Source: Celoporthe dispersa (Eukaryota; Ascomycota; Sordariomycetes; Diaporthales; Cryphonectriaceae). Taken from it: DNA of 64,000 nucleotides. Both the position numbers and the translations under genes were made by a program. Numbering within the stretch: position 1 is the stretch's first letter; each line of letters opens with the position of its first letter. Location: positions 2,852,001 through 2,916,000 of the forward strand of contig WAID01000003.1 of the NCBI GenBank assembly GCA_016584495.1. Reading direction: 5' to 3'. Under the pieces are notes generated by a model. That model saw only the letters and a program-made list of their open reading frames with translations. It did no database searches and had not been told where the DNA came from. Shown here piece after piece: positions 20,582 through 32,812 of this stretch.

Positions 20582-23500
20582 TCAATGCCTGGGGTCGCTT
20601 CCTGTTGTCCCTGTCGGGCCCCGGCCGTGACTCGTCTGAGCATCCGCCGTCTCCACCTGGGCCGCCTCCACCGCGGCAGAGGAGGCCCCGGCGGCAGCCA
20701 GGGAGTCGGCCGCACGCTTCTTCTGCTCAACCTGCATGGCAACCACCCGCATCTTCTCGATCAGCTCCGGCATCCGGTATGGCTTGATGATGACATCGTC
20801 ACAGCCCGCAGCCTTGGCCTCCAGGATCTGCTCCAGCCGCGCGTTGGCGGTGGCCGCGATGATGGGGATGTGGCCGCCGAGGATCTTGCCCTGGTGCTCG
20901 AGCTCGCGGATCTGCTGTGTACAGGTGAGGCCGTCCTGGATGGGCATCTCCACGTCCATCAGGACCAGGCTGAGGGGAACTTGGTCGGTGTGGCCGTCGG
21001 CGTGACGAGATCGGCGGCCAGGGGATGGCGGAGCTTGTTGAGATTCTTGACCGGCGCGATATTGGGCGACCTGGCCGGTGTTGCTGGGATGTTCGGGTCC
21101 GTGCTGGACGGCAGGTCGTCGGCATTCGTCATCTCCACATCTCCTAGCCACCTGTCCGAGGCGCGGATCTTCTCCAGCGCCTCCAGGCCGTGGTTCGCAA
21201 CATCCACCGTGAAGCCGCGGTCAGCTAGGCCGCGTCTGGTGAGCTGCTGGTTGATCATGTTATCCTCGACAACAAGAACACCCTCGATCTTGGGTGGTTC
21301 GATGGTCATCTCTGCGTCCATGTCGGGTGAGGTGGCCATCTGATCCAGGTTCTTGTTCGGTGTGCTGCTCAGCGGTACCTCCACCGAGCCGATCTGTAGA
21401 GACTCCGCCCTCTTCGTTATGGGAAGGCTGTTAGCCTGCAGGGCGGTTCGTGCTGTGGCTTTCGCCTCCTTCAGGGCCACCTCGCTCGGGCGGTACGTCT
21501 CGACGTAGAAGGCGAAAACGGACCCGACCCCTGGTTCTGACGCGACGCCAATGGCACCATTGTGCATCTCGCAGAGTCTCCTGCTGATGAAGAGGCCGAG
21601 CCCAGAACCTCCATACTTGACATGGGTCCTGGCCGATGCCTGTTTGAAGCGCTGGAACAACGTCTTCATCTCTTCCTCGGTCAGGCCTTGACCGGTGTCC
21701 TTGACCTCAATGGTAAGGTAGATCGGGTTGCCGCTCTTCACGGGGAAGGGCTGCTGGTATTCACTCCCTTGTAGCGGCGGTATGAACTGGACCGAGCAGC
21801 TTGAGTCGGTAGGTCTCGTATCTGACGCGCTGATGGTAATGGTGACGGACCGCGTTGGACCGGACTTTGTAAACTTGAGGGCGTTGGTGAGGAGGTTGAT
21901 CAGGACTTGTTTCAGGCGAGATGGGTCGAGGTCGAGATACTCCAGGTCGAGGTCGTCGTAAGACTGGTCGACTTTCATCTGCAAGTCTATGTCCACTCTT
22001 CGGGCCTCCACCTCGAACATCTTCAGCGCCTCTTGAGATATCTGTATAGGGTCGACGGTGATCGGGGTCACAGCCAGGAGCTTCGAATCAAGCTTGGACA
22101 TCGTGAGTATGTCGTCGACTATTCTCTTCTGGTGTTGCGCGCCTGTACGGGAAAAGTCTTGAATTAGTGCTATACTTCTGAGGGCCACAGCGTAAGAGCT
22201 GAGGGAGGCCAGCTGTCGACTGCCCCAGGAGGTGCCTGTGGGCAGCCATTGAGAGGCAGCCCAGGGCCTAATACACGGCTCGTGCATGATATGACAACGG
22301 CCAGGGGTAGGACACGGAGAGATACGCGGGGAGAAGAAGAGAAAAAATGCAAGGTCCACCCACATGCTATGATCGTCTCAGCGTTCTCGACACTGCTCTC
22401 CATAAGGACCTGGTCCTCTGGTCGGACGTTGCCGCCGATCATCCCGCCGTTGGCCATCATCGACGACTGCCTGCTGAGATTCTTGCTGGGCTGCGTGATG
22501 TCGAGCGCCTTGGACAGCGACGCGATGACGGCGTCGGCGCAGTGGATGATCGCGCTGAGAGGGTTGCGCATCTCGTGGGAGGTCATATCGATGAAGTTCT
22601 CCTGCTGTCGCTTTGACTCGAGGGCCTCTTCCTTTCGAAGCCTCTCGCGCTCCAGCTGCCACTTCTGCAGCGACACGTCGCTCACGCACCCGCACACCGA
22701 CTGGGTCGTCCCGTCCGAGCTCTTCACCGGCATAAAGGTGCTATGCACCCACCGAGGTGCGATGATCTCGGTGTCGTGGCTGTCGACCGCCTTCCAGGGC
22801 AGCTTCAGCCGGACCTCGCACGTCTGGGGGATGCCCTCGTGGACGACCTTGTTCAAGGCGCTCTCGAGGACCGGGACGTCCTCGTCGATGACACAGATAT
22901 GCCATGGCTTCACCGCGTTCTCGCTGAGCTCGTACTTGTCCTTGTCCAGGCCGCACATCTGAAAGAAGACATTGTTGGCCTCGACGAGCTTGCCCTCGAG
23001 GTCGATCTCGTACATGCCGACCGTCGCCAGCTCTGCCATGCGCTTGAGGTTCTCCGCCTGCTGCGCCCGCCTGATCGCCTCCTCCGCCGTCTGCTTGTGG
23101 AGTGTCACGTCGGTCAGACAGGTCAATATCTGGCGCACTGTGCCGTCGGGAGCGCGTTCGGCGCGGACGGCCGCGAAGATGTGGCGCTCGGTGGCGTGGT
23201 CGTCGATCCCCTGGAGCTCCACGCCCGCCTTCTCGAAGCTCGGCGACTCTCTTGTGGGGGGAGGCGGCGAGTTGATGGTCTCCCGCCGGATGAGTCGGCA
23301 CTCGTAGGTGACATTGTCTTCGTGGCGAAGCCGGTCATAGGCCCGCATGACGCCGGGCCGATCCTCTTGGACAATGTATGACAGGATATCCCTCAGCGCG
23401 ATCGAAGGGCCAGTCTCCCGCAGCGGGTTCCCCGTGATGCGGTGCCAGGCATCGTTGGCATAGGTCAGGACCCCCTGGGCGTTCTGGAACGCCATGCCGA

Positions 23501-25350
23501 TCGGTATGAAATCCGTGATGGCCTTGAACTTCTTCATGGACTCGGTCGCCTCCCGCGTGCGGTCGGCCAGCTTGGCCTCCAGCTGGGCCTGCTCGAAGGC
23601 CGCTTCCTGCATCGCGTTCCTCCCCCTTCGGGCCTCCTCCTCGATCAGGATCGTCGACGCCAGCGAGTTGGCGAGCTTCTGGCTCATGAGCGATATGAAC
23701 TGGCGGTAGTCGTTGTCATATGGTCTCCTCGGGTTCAGGCCGAGGAGCAGGAAGCCCATGGCGTTTTCTTCCTGCGTCGGCCGGATCGGGCAGAGCACCG
23801 CGCCCCGGCAGGCATCCCCAAACCCTCTCCACTCCAGCCCAGAGATGAGAGACTGGGGCAGAGACCCGTCCTTGCTCTGCAGGACGAGGGGACACGGCCG
23901 CAGTGAGGCTTCGCGGAAGAGGTGTGCCAGCGCGTCGCTGCCGTCCTCGAGAGAGATGGCGCCGGACGCGAGGGTGTGCCCAGGAGGCACGCCGAGCCCG
24001 CCCTCGAAGCGGAATATCTTGGGCGGGGTCGAGAGCGAGCCTGCCAGCGACTGCGGCTGCGGCTGTGGCTGCTCGTGGACGGTGTAGACAGCAGCTAGGG
24101 GGACATCATACTGCGGCGAGACAGCGCCGAGGGCCTCGATCAGCTTGGCCCAGAAGGACGACACCGCCCTCGCCGTGACGAGGGCGTCCCCGAGGTCGAC
24201 CAGCATCTTCATGCGCCTCTCCCACAGGCGTACCGAGGTCGTGTCGAGGACGGGGTGCAGGAAGCCCACCACCCGGTCCTGGTCCTGGTCCATGATGGGG
24301 ACTATCGACCACTTGAGGTGGAGCTCCTCGGGCGCGTCGCCGCTCTTCAGCACGAAGGACCTCCACTCGTCGTCGACAACGGCCCTGCGCCTCTGGCTGG
24401 TGGTGGTCATGATGTCCCTGAGCTGGTCGCCGACGCCGGGCCAGGCAGCCTCGACCGACTTGCCCAGGAGGCCCGGGTGCTGGGACCCGCACAGCCTGCT
24501 GAAGGCCTCGTTGTAGAGGAGGGTGTACTGATCCCCCAGTATATCGTGATGGGCCGGGAGTCGGCAAGGATCTGGTTGAAGGTCTGCTTGAGGAGCGGGG
24601 GCCAGGTCCCGGGCGGGCCTAGGGGGTAGAGGCCCAGTCGAGGCTCGCGATGACGTTCAGGTAGGGCTCCTGGTCATATATCAGCTCGGGCAGGACCAGG
24701 TCTGGCTCGACCGACATCCTCAGCGGCGATGGCGCGCCGGCAGGCTGCCTGGGGTCCGCAGCAGGAACCGACAGGGGCCGAGGGGCGCGGTCGGGGCGTC
24801 CTGTGGCGTCGGATGCGGACATGGGCGCGGACGAGGTCGAGATCGGGGGCGGGGAGGAGGACGAGGCCACCTTGTTGGCGCTGCCAGAGACCCCGAAGCT
24901 GCCCTTCTGCGAGTCGAGCCTTACCTTGCGGGGGCGGTCGGCGAGCTCGGGCTGCTCGTTGGCACCGACGACGAGCCATCTCTGCTGGACCAGACACTTG
25001 CTCCACTGGGCGTTAAGGTAGTAGAAGGAGGAGTCCGGGGACTCGGAGGAGGAGGAGCTCCTGAGCTTGGTGGCACCGGCGGCGCGGAACGAGGCCGTGA
25101 TCCACTCCCAGAGGGCGGCGTGTTGGGCGCGAGAGTCCTCCAGCAGGTCTACCAGGTCATCACAGGCCGCCAGGGCGGGGTTGTAGTAGGCAACAAGTGA
25201 GTCCTGTCTCTTGGTCGTCGTGGTCGTGGTCGTGGCCAAGAGCCCGGCGGCAGCAGCGGCGGCGTCACTGGCACCGTCGACGATGAAGGTCGGTCGGGGG
25301 TCAGCCTCAAGTAGATCGACAATGCCGACGTTTCCAAGTTGCGGGTGCAT
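20582..25350 (-). CDS. Hybrid sensor histidine kinase (PAS-GAF-PAS-PAS-HisKA-HATPase-REC)
   Basis: Two exons (25350-22364 and 22142-20582) encode about 1516 residues after three single-base corrections. Order: an N-terminal PAS-like segment (LEADPRPTFIVD), a further segment ending in the fungal-kinase motif LDWASTPLGPPGTWPP, a GAF-like region (about 330-590), PAS segments near 610 and 775, HisKA with phospho-acceptor His in FIDMTSHEMRNP (about 925), HATPase_c with NLLTNALKF, VKDTGQGL and GGSGLGL, and a receiver domain (about 1280-1440) with VVEDN, phospho-acceptor Asp in LVLMDVEMP and the IIKPY lysine. Phosphate should pass His to Asp to an HPt protein. Frame breaks lie in homopolymers at 24622-24626, 24533-24537 and 20974-20977; one added base at each restores the conserved motifs. 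Membrane segments are absent, so it is probably a cytosolic sensor. The stimulus is unknown. The receiver carries a long insertion before the Asp. Confidence 0.9.
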
Positions 25351-28300
25351 CCTGTTGTTCGTTTCTCCTGTGGGGTGTACACTCCTAGCTCAAGAGGCAG
25401 AGGTCGGCATAGCTGGCGGCTGTGAGGCGCAGGCTGCTCTGATCGACAGGTCGACTCCCCTGTGGTACACAGCACAGAGAGAGGCGCGGGGGCGAGAGGG
25501 GGGGAGGGAGAGAAAGAGAGCGAGCGAGAGCAAGTGAGAGCGAGCGAGAGACAGGATTAGAGACAGAGACCACAGAGGCGTAGGACATGCAAGCCCAAGC
25601 TCAAGCCCAAGCCCGGTCTGCTGCGAGAGAGACCGTAGGCTCTGCGCCTAGCAGCAGAGCGACAGTGGATGCCGAAGAAGTCCAAGAGGGGGAGAGAAGA
25701 GGGAGGGAAAAAAGAAGTAAAAAAAAAAAAAGAGAAGAGGAAGGGAAAAAAAGGTAGAAAGAAAACAAATAGGGGAGGCGGATCGTGATGGCGAAGTCGG
25801 TGGGACAGCCGGCGGAATGCGTGTGCCGTGTTGGCACTAAGACCAGGCCAGGCCAGGCCAGACCAGCTTTTCGAGAGGGAGGATCTCTGACGTTGAGGCT
25901 AGATGGTGGGGGGAGGAGGAGAAGAAGAAGGTGGAGGGGTGTTGTTGTTGTTGTTGTTGCTGTTGTTGTTGTTTGGAAGAGGCGAGGCGGGTGTGTGTGG
26001 GGGGGGATGGTGCCTCGACAGATCGCCGTGGAGGAGGCGAGAGCCGGAGGGAAAGCTCGTGGGACCAGCCGTGTGCGCTGTACGGTGACGGAGAAGAGAG
26101 GGAGGGAAGACGACGAGTCGATCACCAAATTCAGTCTGGTCCTGGACCCCTCGTCGCGGTAGAGGGGGAAAGAGAGAGAGAGAGAGAGAGAGCTGAACTA
26201 ATTACTACTGTACGTCTAAGAGCTCTAGCAGGTTCCGGGACCCAGGAACCGCAGCGGGAGGAAGCTGGGTTTGGCTTGGCCTGGCTTGCTCGGCAGCGGG
26301 CAAGCACCCGGGCAGGGGAAGAGACAGAGAGAGGGAGGGAGGGAGAGAGGGACGGAGGTGGGAAAAAAAATTAAAAAAAAATTAAATAAAGAGAGGTGAG
26401 AGGAAAAAAAAAAAAAAAAGCAAGCACCCACGAAAAGTCGATGTGGGGTTGCAATCCCTCACGATCAACGGTCCCACCGGCCAAACTTGGAAGTCGAACA
26501 CACCTGCACCGGGACCAGACAGGGATCGTGACCGCCTCAGGCAATCAAATCTTCTGGGTGAGGAGCTGACTAAAAAAACGAGGAGGGAGGGTGGGGGTTC
26601 CTACTGGCTTGCTGCTGCTGTCTTGTTGTCGTCTTGTGTCTGCTGTTGTCAGTGCTGTTGTCAGCTGGGGGCGGCCTTGTTCCTCGAGACGAACCCAAAA
26701 CATGGAACATTTCCGAGAGTCGAGGGGCACAGGGAGGTTCGTGCACTAAGCTGTATTGTCTGATAGTGGGTTCGTGACGGAAGGGGGGAGAGGGCCCGGG
26801 GGGGTCCGGGGGTGGGCTTTGATCTGTGAGAAGGGAGAGAGAGAGAGAGAGAGTCAGGAAGAAAAAAAAATCGAGATAAAAGGCTAAACCAAACTTACTT
26901 CAAGCCTGCTTCTCTCTCCTCCACGAATCTTCTCTCATTTTCTCTTCTTTTTCCCCTTCTCCCCCCCCCCCCTTTTTTTTTTCCTTTCTTTTCCGTCATG
27001 CGACTCGCAATCCGCGTTGGCGCAAACCGCCACGGCCTATCTGGATGGGATGAACCTTGCCCCCTCCCCCCCCAAAAGAGATCGCCTCGACGTCGCCGAG
27101 ATTGGCGCGCGCAGCTCGGCTTCAGCCGTAGGACCCTATCACGCCTATCACCTCTTCAGCGCGGCCTGGTTTGTGCCCTGCCATGTCTGCTGCCAGCTGT
27201 ACATCCAGAACGAGTCAGCCCCGTTGCGGATGATCTGGGAAACATGACAAACACACACCCTCTTTTCCTTGCTGGTTACATAAGTCTGGTACGTGGCCCC
27301 TCCCCCCTTCTGTCCACCAACACCTCCCACCATATAGTATATAGTGCCATGTCGTACATGAGAAGACAGTCCTGGGGAGGATCATCCTATAGCGCGCTCA
27401 CTACAGCCTGCTAGTCTGTCTTGGAGATGAGAGTGCCTCGGTCTGCAGGTTTCCAGCCTCGGAAGTTATTCCCAGGTGGAAGGAAAGGAAGGAGCAGGAG
27501 GTGGAGGAGTGAGGTGCAGTGCACCTTCCGCAGCAGCAAGCAAGCACCCACAACTCCGCTCCGCGTCCCTCCCTCCTGGGTCAGGATGACGTCATTGTGT
27601 ACTGCATGTTCTGTAGCTGCGCGTCCGCGCCGCCCCCCCCCTCCCACCCCCCGTCGGCAAGGTCGGCTCGCGAGTCATGGAAGGTGCCCTGTCGTGGCTG
27701 TCTGTTCCTTCTGTGTCACCCACGCTGCAGAAACTACTGGATACATTGTTGTTGTATATGTGTGCATCTTGTCTGTGTGTACGTGGATGTGTGTGTCTGT
27801 GTGTGTGTGCGCTCCGGTGCCCTGAGACTTTGTTCAACGCTACCCTGTGTTCTGCCGTTTTTATCAGCCCAACCCAGCAGCGACATGAGGGGCGGAGGGG
27901 GAAGGAGGGAGGAAGAAGGAAGGGGGGGTGTGTGTGTGTGTGTGGTAGACTCGCGATCTGCGCACGTTGCTAGCGTGCCATGGTATGTTGGGGGACCAGG
28001 TTCAGGGTCGCACGGGCAGAGCCGTCGGTGCGTTCTCCTCGATGCGCGTGATTGACTTGACAGCCTGTCCGTTTCCTCACTAATGCTTCTTATGACCTCC
28101 CAAGTTAGGGACCCTACACTAGCACCAGCAGCTCCAGAGTCGTGGTCATAGTGCTTTGTAAGAGTATATAGAATACGTCCCATTATACGGTAGCGACGCC
28201 GTGGGAGGATCCGATCGTGACGACGTCTTAGCACTCCTCCTCCCCCACCCACCCACCCACCACACACCACCTGTGCCCTCTCTCTCTCCTCCCATCCTCC

Positions 28301-29062
28301 CCTCTCTGGTGGACAGGATATCACAGAGCGGGTGCCGTGCAAAAGGTGGGCTGCATACGCCAGCTGTTCGTGCTGCCATATCATACATAGTATGGCCGTC
28401 GAACCGGGGGGGGACCATCCCGGGTGGGTTGCTCTGCGTGTGGCTAAGCTGGGCTCTTGTTCGATGATCGCCAGGGGGGAGGGTCAGGCCCTGCTAGTGA
28501 GAATGTGTCTTGTATTCCTGCTCGGCGCCGACCGAAAATACTATGCACATTCGTTCTACGGTACTATGCACTCGCAGCAGAGGCCGAGTCAGTTCTTGTA
28601 TGCATATCCTCTCAACCTTTTTTGGCGCTACGGGGATAATTAGGGCCAGAGTTGCATTGTGGGGGAGCGTCGTATGGTAGAATGTATAATCGACGGTCAC
28701 TTAAGCATCCTCCTCAACATTTGCTCCGGGATCCCCACCCTGGCTACCCTCACACCCGGGAGAGAGAGTTTGAGAGCGAGAGGGAGAGACCTGAGCAAGG
28801 AAGAAACAGCTGCTAGCCCCATATACTATTTGATAATGAAACCCCTTGCTCCATCTATCCTGGTTGCGAACAGTGGGTCTGATAAGGTGTTATGAGAGCT
28901 AAGTCCCCTCTTTTCTTCTCTTCTTACCTTTTGTTTTTAAAAAAAAAAAACCAAAACCACCAGGCCCTCCAAAAAACTAAATTCAATTCTCCCAGCGCAC
29001 CTTATAATTATTGCATATGAGGAGAGAAGAGACAGGAGCAGATTGACCTGAATCGAAACCTG

Positions 29063-29063
29063 T

Positions 29064-29094
<31 letters not shown>

Positions 29095-29108
29095 CATATA
29101 TATATATA
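29063..29108. repeat. (CA)n(TA)n dinucleotide repeat
   Basis: A CA run of about nine units passes directly into an interrupted TA run of about 14 units, just beyond the 3' end of the TauD-like gene. Confidence 0.9.
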
Positions 29109-29203
29109 CGTCTCATACTTCATAATGATCATCCATCCCGCTTTATGTCTCCAGGGCTGCCTCCACCAACAAATCCTTGACAAATCGACAACCTTTTGGA
29201 ACC

Positions 29204-29227
29204 AAAAAAAAAAAAAAAAAAAAAAAA
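29204..29227. repeat. Run of 24 adenines
   Basis: A homopolymer of A on the plus strand (T on the minus strand), 110 bases past the stop codon of the minus-strand TauD-like gene. Confidence 0.9.
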
Positions 29228-29338
29228 GGAGAGAGGTCAGGTAAGTTGATAGCAAACACATGGTGCCTCGATATGAGCATTATAATTATTGAGCTGGAGA
29301 ACGGTGGTAATATGACCAAAGATACAGCAGCATGTTGC

Positions 29339-30369
29339 CTATTTCCAGAGACTCGCATAGATGACCCTCTCGCCCTGGAAAGAGTTCCTCGAGTGCAAGG
29401 TCACCCAGTTATCCACCATCAGCACATCTCCACGCTCCCACACAAAAGACACGGCCAGCTCGTTCATGATGTCAAGACACCTGCTCAGGGTATCCGCATC
29501 CATGGCGGTGCCGTCCCCAAACACCACGGCCTTTTGCGGGTCGTTCCGCCTGTCCTTCCATCCTGCGAAGGCCGCCACGATGCTGTTGAACCACGCGGTC
29601 CTTCCCGTGCGCGGATCCTTCTTCGTAGCAGGTATGACCTCCGTCACCGTCCGCAGCAGGCCCCCGTCCAGCCACTCGAGCTCCATGCCCATCCCCCTGC
29701 CCACGCGCTCCGCGTCCTCCCTGGTCTTGACGGCAAACGTCGACTTCCACCCCCTGCCGATAGCACTAGACGGGTCGTCCTCCTCGGGCAGCACGCGCAC
29801 ATACCTCACGCCCTTGTCCTCCAGCGCCTGCACAAAGCCCGGGAACTCCGCCCTGATGCGCTCGTACACCAGATTCGACAGCACGATCGGCGTCTCCCCG
29901 CCCTCCAGGGGTGGTTTCATGCAGTGAAGAACAGGGTACCCGGGTGCGTCTTGCTCTGCGCCATCTCGTGATGAAAAGGGATCAGCTGGTCCGCAGGCGA
30001 CTCGTTGGCCGTGAACACAGACCCCGTGATGACCGTCCGCGGGGCCGCGCCGCCCACGTATGGAAACGCGGCGAGCCCGAGCGCCTTGCAGACGGCATCA
30101 AAGTCCGCAGGCGTCGAGATGGGCGGGCAGAACCCCCGCAGGAGGATGGCGCCGTGGGCCTGGGCGAGCCGGACGAGGTGGTCCTGGTTGCGCGTGAGCC
30201 AGCCGACGACGGCGTCTGTGTTGCTGAAGGCTGTGGTCTGCGTCTCGGGCTCGAGGGATCCCGGGGTCAGGACGAGCGGGAATGCGGTCTTGGCGCCGTC
30301 GACTACAAAGTGCTTCTGCGCTGGGATGGAACCGATCGCGGCCGGCGTGAGCTCCTGCGTGAGGGACAT
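29339..30369 (-). CDS. TauD/TfdA-like Fe(II)/2-oxoglutarate-dependent dioxygenase (one frame break)
   Basis: About 343 residues, single exon, from MSLTQELTPAAIG to FQGERVIYASLWK. The fold contains the iron-binding H-x-D/E as FHHEMAQS and the distal His in MVDNWVTLHSRNSF, followed by the Arg (GERVIYA) that binds 2-oxoglutarate. GAILLRGF is the typical early strand of fungal TauD-like proteins. These enzymes hydroxylate or cleave small substrates such as sulfonates or other side products; the substrate here is unknown. The reading frame breaks once near 29925-29928: the sequence encodes LFFTA-stop where one more T would give LFF(H/Y)CMKPPLEGGETPI, the motif expected at that spot. I take this as an assembly error, not a pseudogene, because both halves are otherwise intact. 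The start at 30369 is the only ATG that gives the conserved N-terminus without a lysine-rich leader. Confidence 0.87.
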
Positions 30370-31404
30370 GGTACCTGAGGTGGGGAGGTGGTTTATTCTT
30401 GTTTTGGTTTCTTTTTCCTTTCTTTTTTTTTTCTTCCTCTTCAAGCCGAGAAGAAGAGCCTCTGCTAAGTGAGTTGCTGCCAAGTAATAGATTATTATAA
30501 ACCCTCGCCCCGTCTCTGTAGAAGCCTGTTACATGACGTTTATAAGGTTCTGTTCTTGTCTAAGAATGCTATTAAAGAAGAAAAGAAACTTGTTTAAATT
30601 GCCAGGCGGGGTTTGCGGGGTGCGGGGTGGTGCAGCTTTCAACTTCCCTGAATTACGCAATTGCCCATGCCATGTGCCGATATTTCCTCCGGCGAGGAGC
30701 AATTTTATTCCCAAGATGTGTGTGTATGTGTGTGTATGCAGTGTAACAGCAGACAAAGGCTGTTATGATTATATACTTCTTTTACTCATACAAGTCTCGC
30801 AATAGTATATAGAGAGAAGAAAAAATCCAATGAGACAGCTCAGAAATCTCTTTACGGTCGCTAGCGTGATGAATTAATTTAATTACCATATATGTTAGGG
30901 GACTCTTTAGAAAGCGCCTGATGATATGATGACTTTGCGGGTCGCTGGCAGGCCTAGCACATCCTGCACGGGGTTTCTGCGTCTTGACTGGCATGCAGAT
31001 GGGTTTCCCATAATATCGTGAATGGTTATATTGCCTCAGCGTGCTCGCGATCGGCTGGCGAATGTCTTACCTTGAGAGGCGGTTCACGCCCTTGCACCGC
31101 GCCACGCCGCGTCCCACCGCGCTCCAGTGTGGTGTTCACCACATTCCTGACGATATCGCCCCCCTTGACTTGATATCTAGTGCTCAAGTGACTCGTACTG
31201 AGAGCGGATGAATAAGATTTCCTATCCTCCCTTCTTTTTTTCCTTCTTCCTTTTCCACCGATGGACCTTTTGTTCGTGTTTTGCTCGTTACACATAAACA
31301 TATTGAACTCCTTTTTCTTCCTTCTCTCTCTGTGTCTCGCCATTGATATAATCACAACCATCACCTCCTTATGGTGGAAACCTATCCAGGTTCCTCCCTC
31401 TCTC
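30370..31404. other. Divergent promoter region, TauD-like and single-pass membrane protein genes
   Basis: This 1.0 kb separates two genes transcribed away from each other. It is AT-rich (30480-31020) with C/T-rich stretches next to each start. A frame open from 31261 is continuous with the downstream gene but is made of leader-like C/T-rich sequence. Nothing else is supported. Confidence 0.6.
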
Positions 31405-32812
31405 ATGAATATGGCGGTCCAGCTGAAGACCACCGGCTCGTCTTCCAAGCAGTCCACAGCCCGCTGGAGAGGAATACTACTGTCGACCATCCTCGTCGCC
31501 TTCTTGTTCGTTGGCCTGTACAGCCAGCCTCTATTCTTCGACGAAGAGGGCCGGGACCAGAAACCCATATCAAAAAAGCTCCACACCAACCAGGCCATCT
31601 TTGACCCCGGCCACGGGCGCGACCGGCCCTTAGTCCTGTACGCCTATGCCGAGTCCGAGAACGCCAGGGAGAACCTAAAGTTCTTTGTCAAGAGGGGACT
31701 GCATGCACGGGCCGACTTCATCTTCATCTTCAACGGCGAGACGGACGCGGTCGACATGGTCCCCGCCCACCTGGAGAACATCAAGGTCATCCAGCGGGAA
31801 AATACCTGCTATGACATTGGCGCCTTTGGCCAGGTCCTGGCCCAGGACGGGCTGTGGATGAAGTATAAGCGCTTCATCACCCTGAACGCCAGTATTCGCG
31901 GGCCCTTTCTCCCCGTCTGGAGTGACGAGTGCTGGACGGACGCCTTCTTGAGCAAGCTCTCAGACACGGTCAAGGTGAGTGGTGATTATTCACTCGTCCA
32001 AGGCCTGGTGTTAGGCCGAAACAACAACAAAAAAAAAAAAAAAGAATAGAAGAAGAAGAGATAAGAGAGAGAGAGAGAGAGAGAGACAGAAAGGAGGTTC
32101 TTAGTAACCATTATCGGGGACTGTTACTAACATTTTGTTTTTGTCTGTCTGCTAGCTCGTTGGCCTTACGTACCACTGCATTCCCAGCCCTCACGTCCAG
32201 TCCATGCTTCTTGCCACGGACCGAGTCGGCATGAAGATATTACTGGACCCAGAATATGCGTATTCGGTGCCTCTTGACACCGCTCCGTGGGTGGCGCAGA
32301 CCTGCCGGTCGGATACTCGGTCTGCTACAGCAACTACGCTCAGGCTGTAAGATATCAACACTCCCTCCCTCCTCTCTTGATACTGACCCCCTGCCTTCTC
32401 TCCATCACTCCCCCCCTTTTTTTTCTCTCCTCGTCTTCCTTTCACGAGCTTCGCTCTAGGAAACGGCCTTCTTTCGTCGCTGTACATTGACTAACGGACA
32501 CTGTCTGCTGCTGTCGTCCAGGTCCACGCCGAGATAGGCATGGCACGCCTCATCCGGTCGCAAGGCTTCGAGGTGGACGTGATGCTGACCTCGGTCCACG
32601 CATACACGCCCAAGGAGTACTGCGATATCCTGGGCCCCCAGTCCGACCACCTCGTCGCGGGCAACTACTTTGGGTCCAATGTGCACCCCTACGAGCTCAT
32701 CTTCGCCAAGGCGAACCGCGGGATCGACGATGCCTTGCTGAACCACCTTACCGAGTGGCACTATACCATGAACGAGACGAGCTGGGACAAGTGCGGGCGA
32801 GACAGGCCATGA
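31405..32812 (+). CDS. Conserved fungal type II membrane protein, glycosyltransferase-like (one frame break)
   Basis: Three exons (31405-31974, 32156-32346, 32522-32812) give about 350 residues. After a short basic N-terminus comes one membrane segment (GILLSTILVAFLFVGLY, about residues 25-41), then a luminal or extracellular domain with VLYAYAESENARENLKFF, ADFIFIFNGETD, ENTCYDIGAF, KRFITLNASIRGP and SPHVQSMLLATD. This block order belongs to a widespread fungal family of hypothetical proteins; the strand-loop pattern resembles Golgi glycosyltransferases, but no DxD motif is certain, so the enzyme role is only inferred. The frame breaks at 32289-32291, where TGGGTGGC would need one more G to read APWGGADLPVGYSVC. 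The start could also be the ATG at 31411; the frame is open upstream to 31261. Confidence 0.75.

Larger units (their letters stand above)
25351..29338. other. Gene-poor interval of 4.0 kb with simple repeats
   Basis: 25351-26200 is the kinase promoter and leader: GA/CT-rich, with an (AGGCC) patch near 25848-25866, a GTT repeat at 25941-25974 and (GA)n near 26169-26190. A long C/T tract at 26900-26998 ends at an ATG (26998), as if starting a plus-strand gene. The frame best suited to follow it (27017-27247, ending LYIQNESAPLRMIWET) is short, out of frame with that ATG and unlike any family I know, so I do not call a gene. 27400-28990 is low complexity with (GT)n runs at 27780-27810 and 27926-27944. 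Confidence 0.55.

Noticed and set aside
25601..26128. 175-codon minus-strand frame upstream of the kinase
   Set aside because: Built from Thr/Leu/Ser runs that come from GTT and GA-type repeats.
26998..27414. 138-codon plus-strand frame after a long C/T tract
   Set aside because: The ATG follows a promoter-like tract, but the frame is Arg/Pro/Leu-rich and the better-looking protein sequence is in another frame without a good start.
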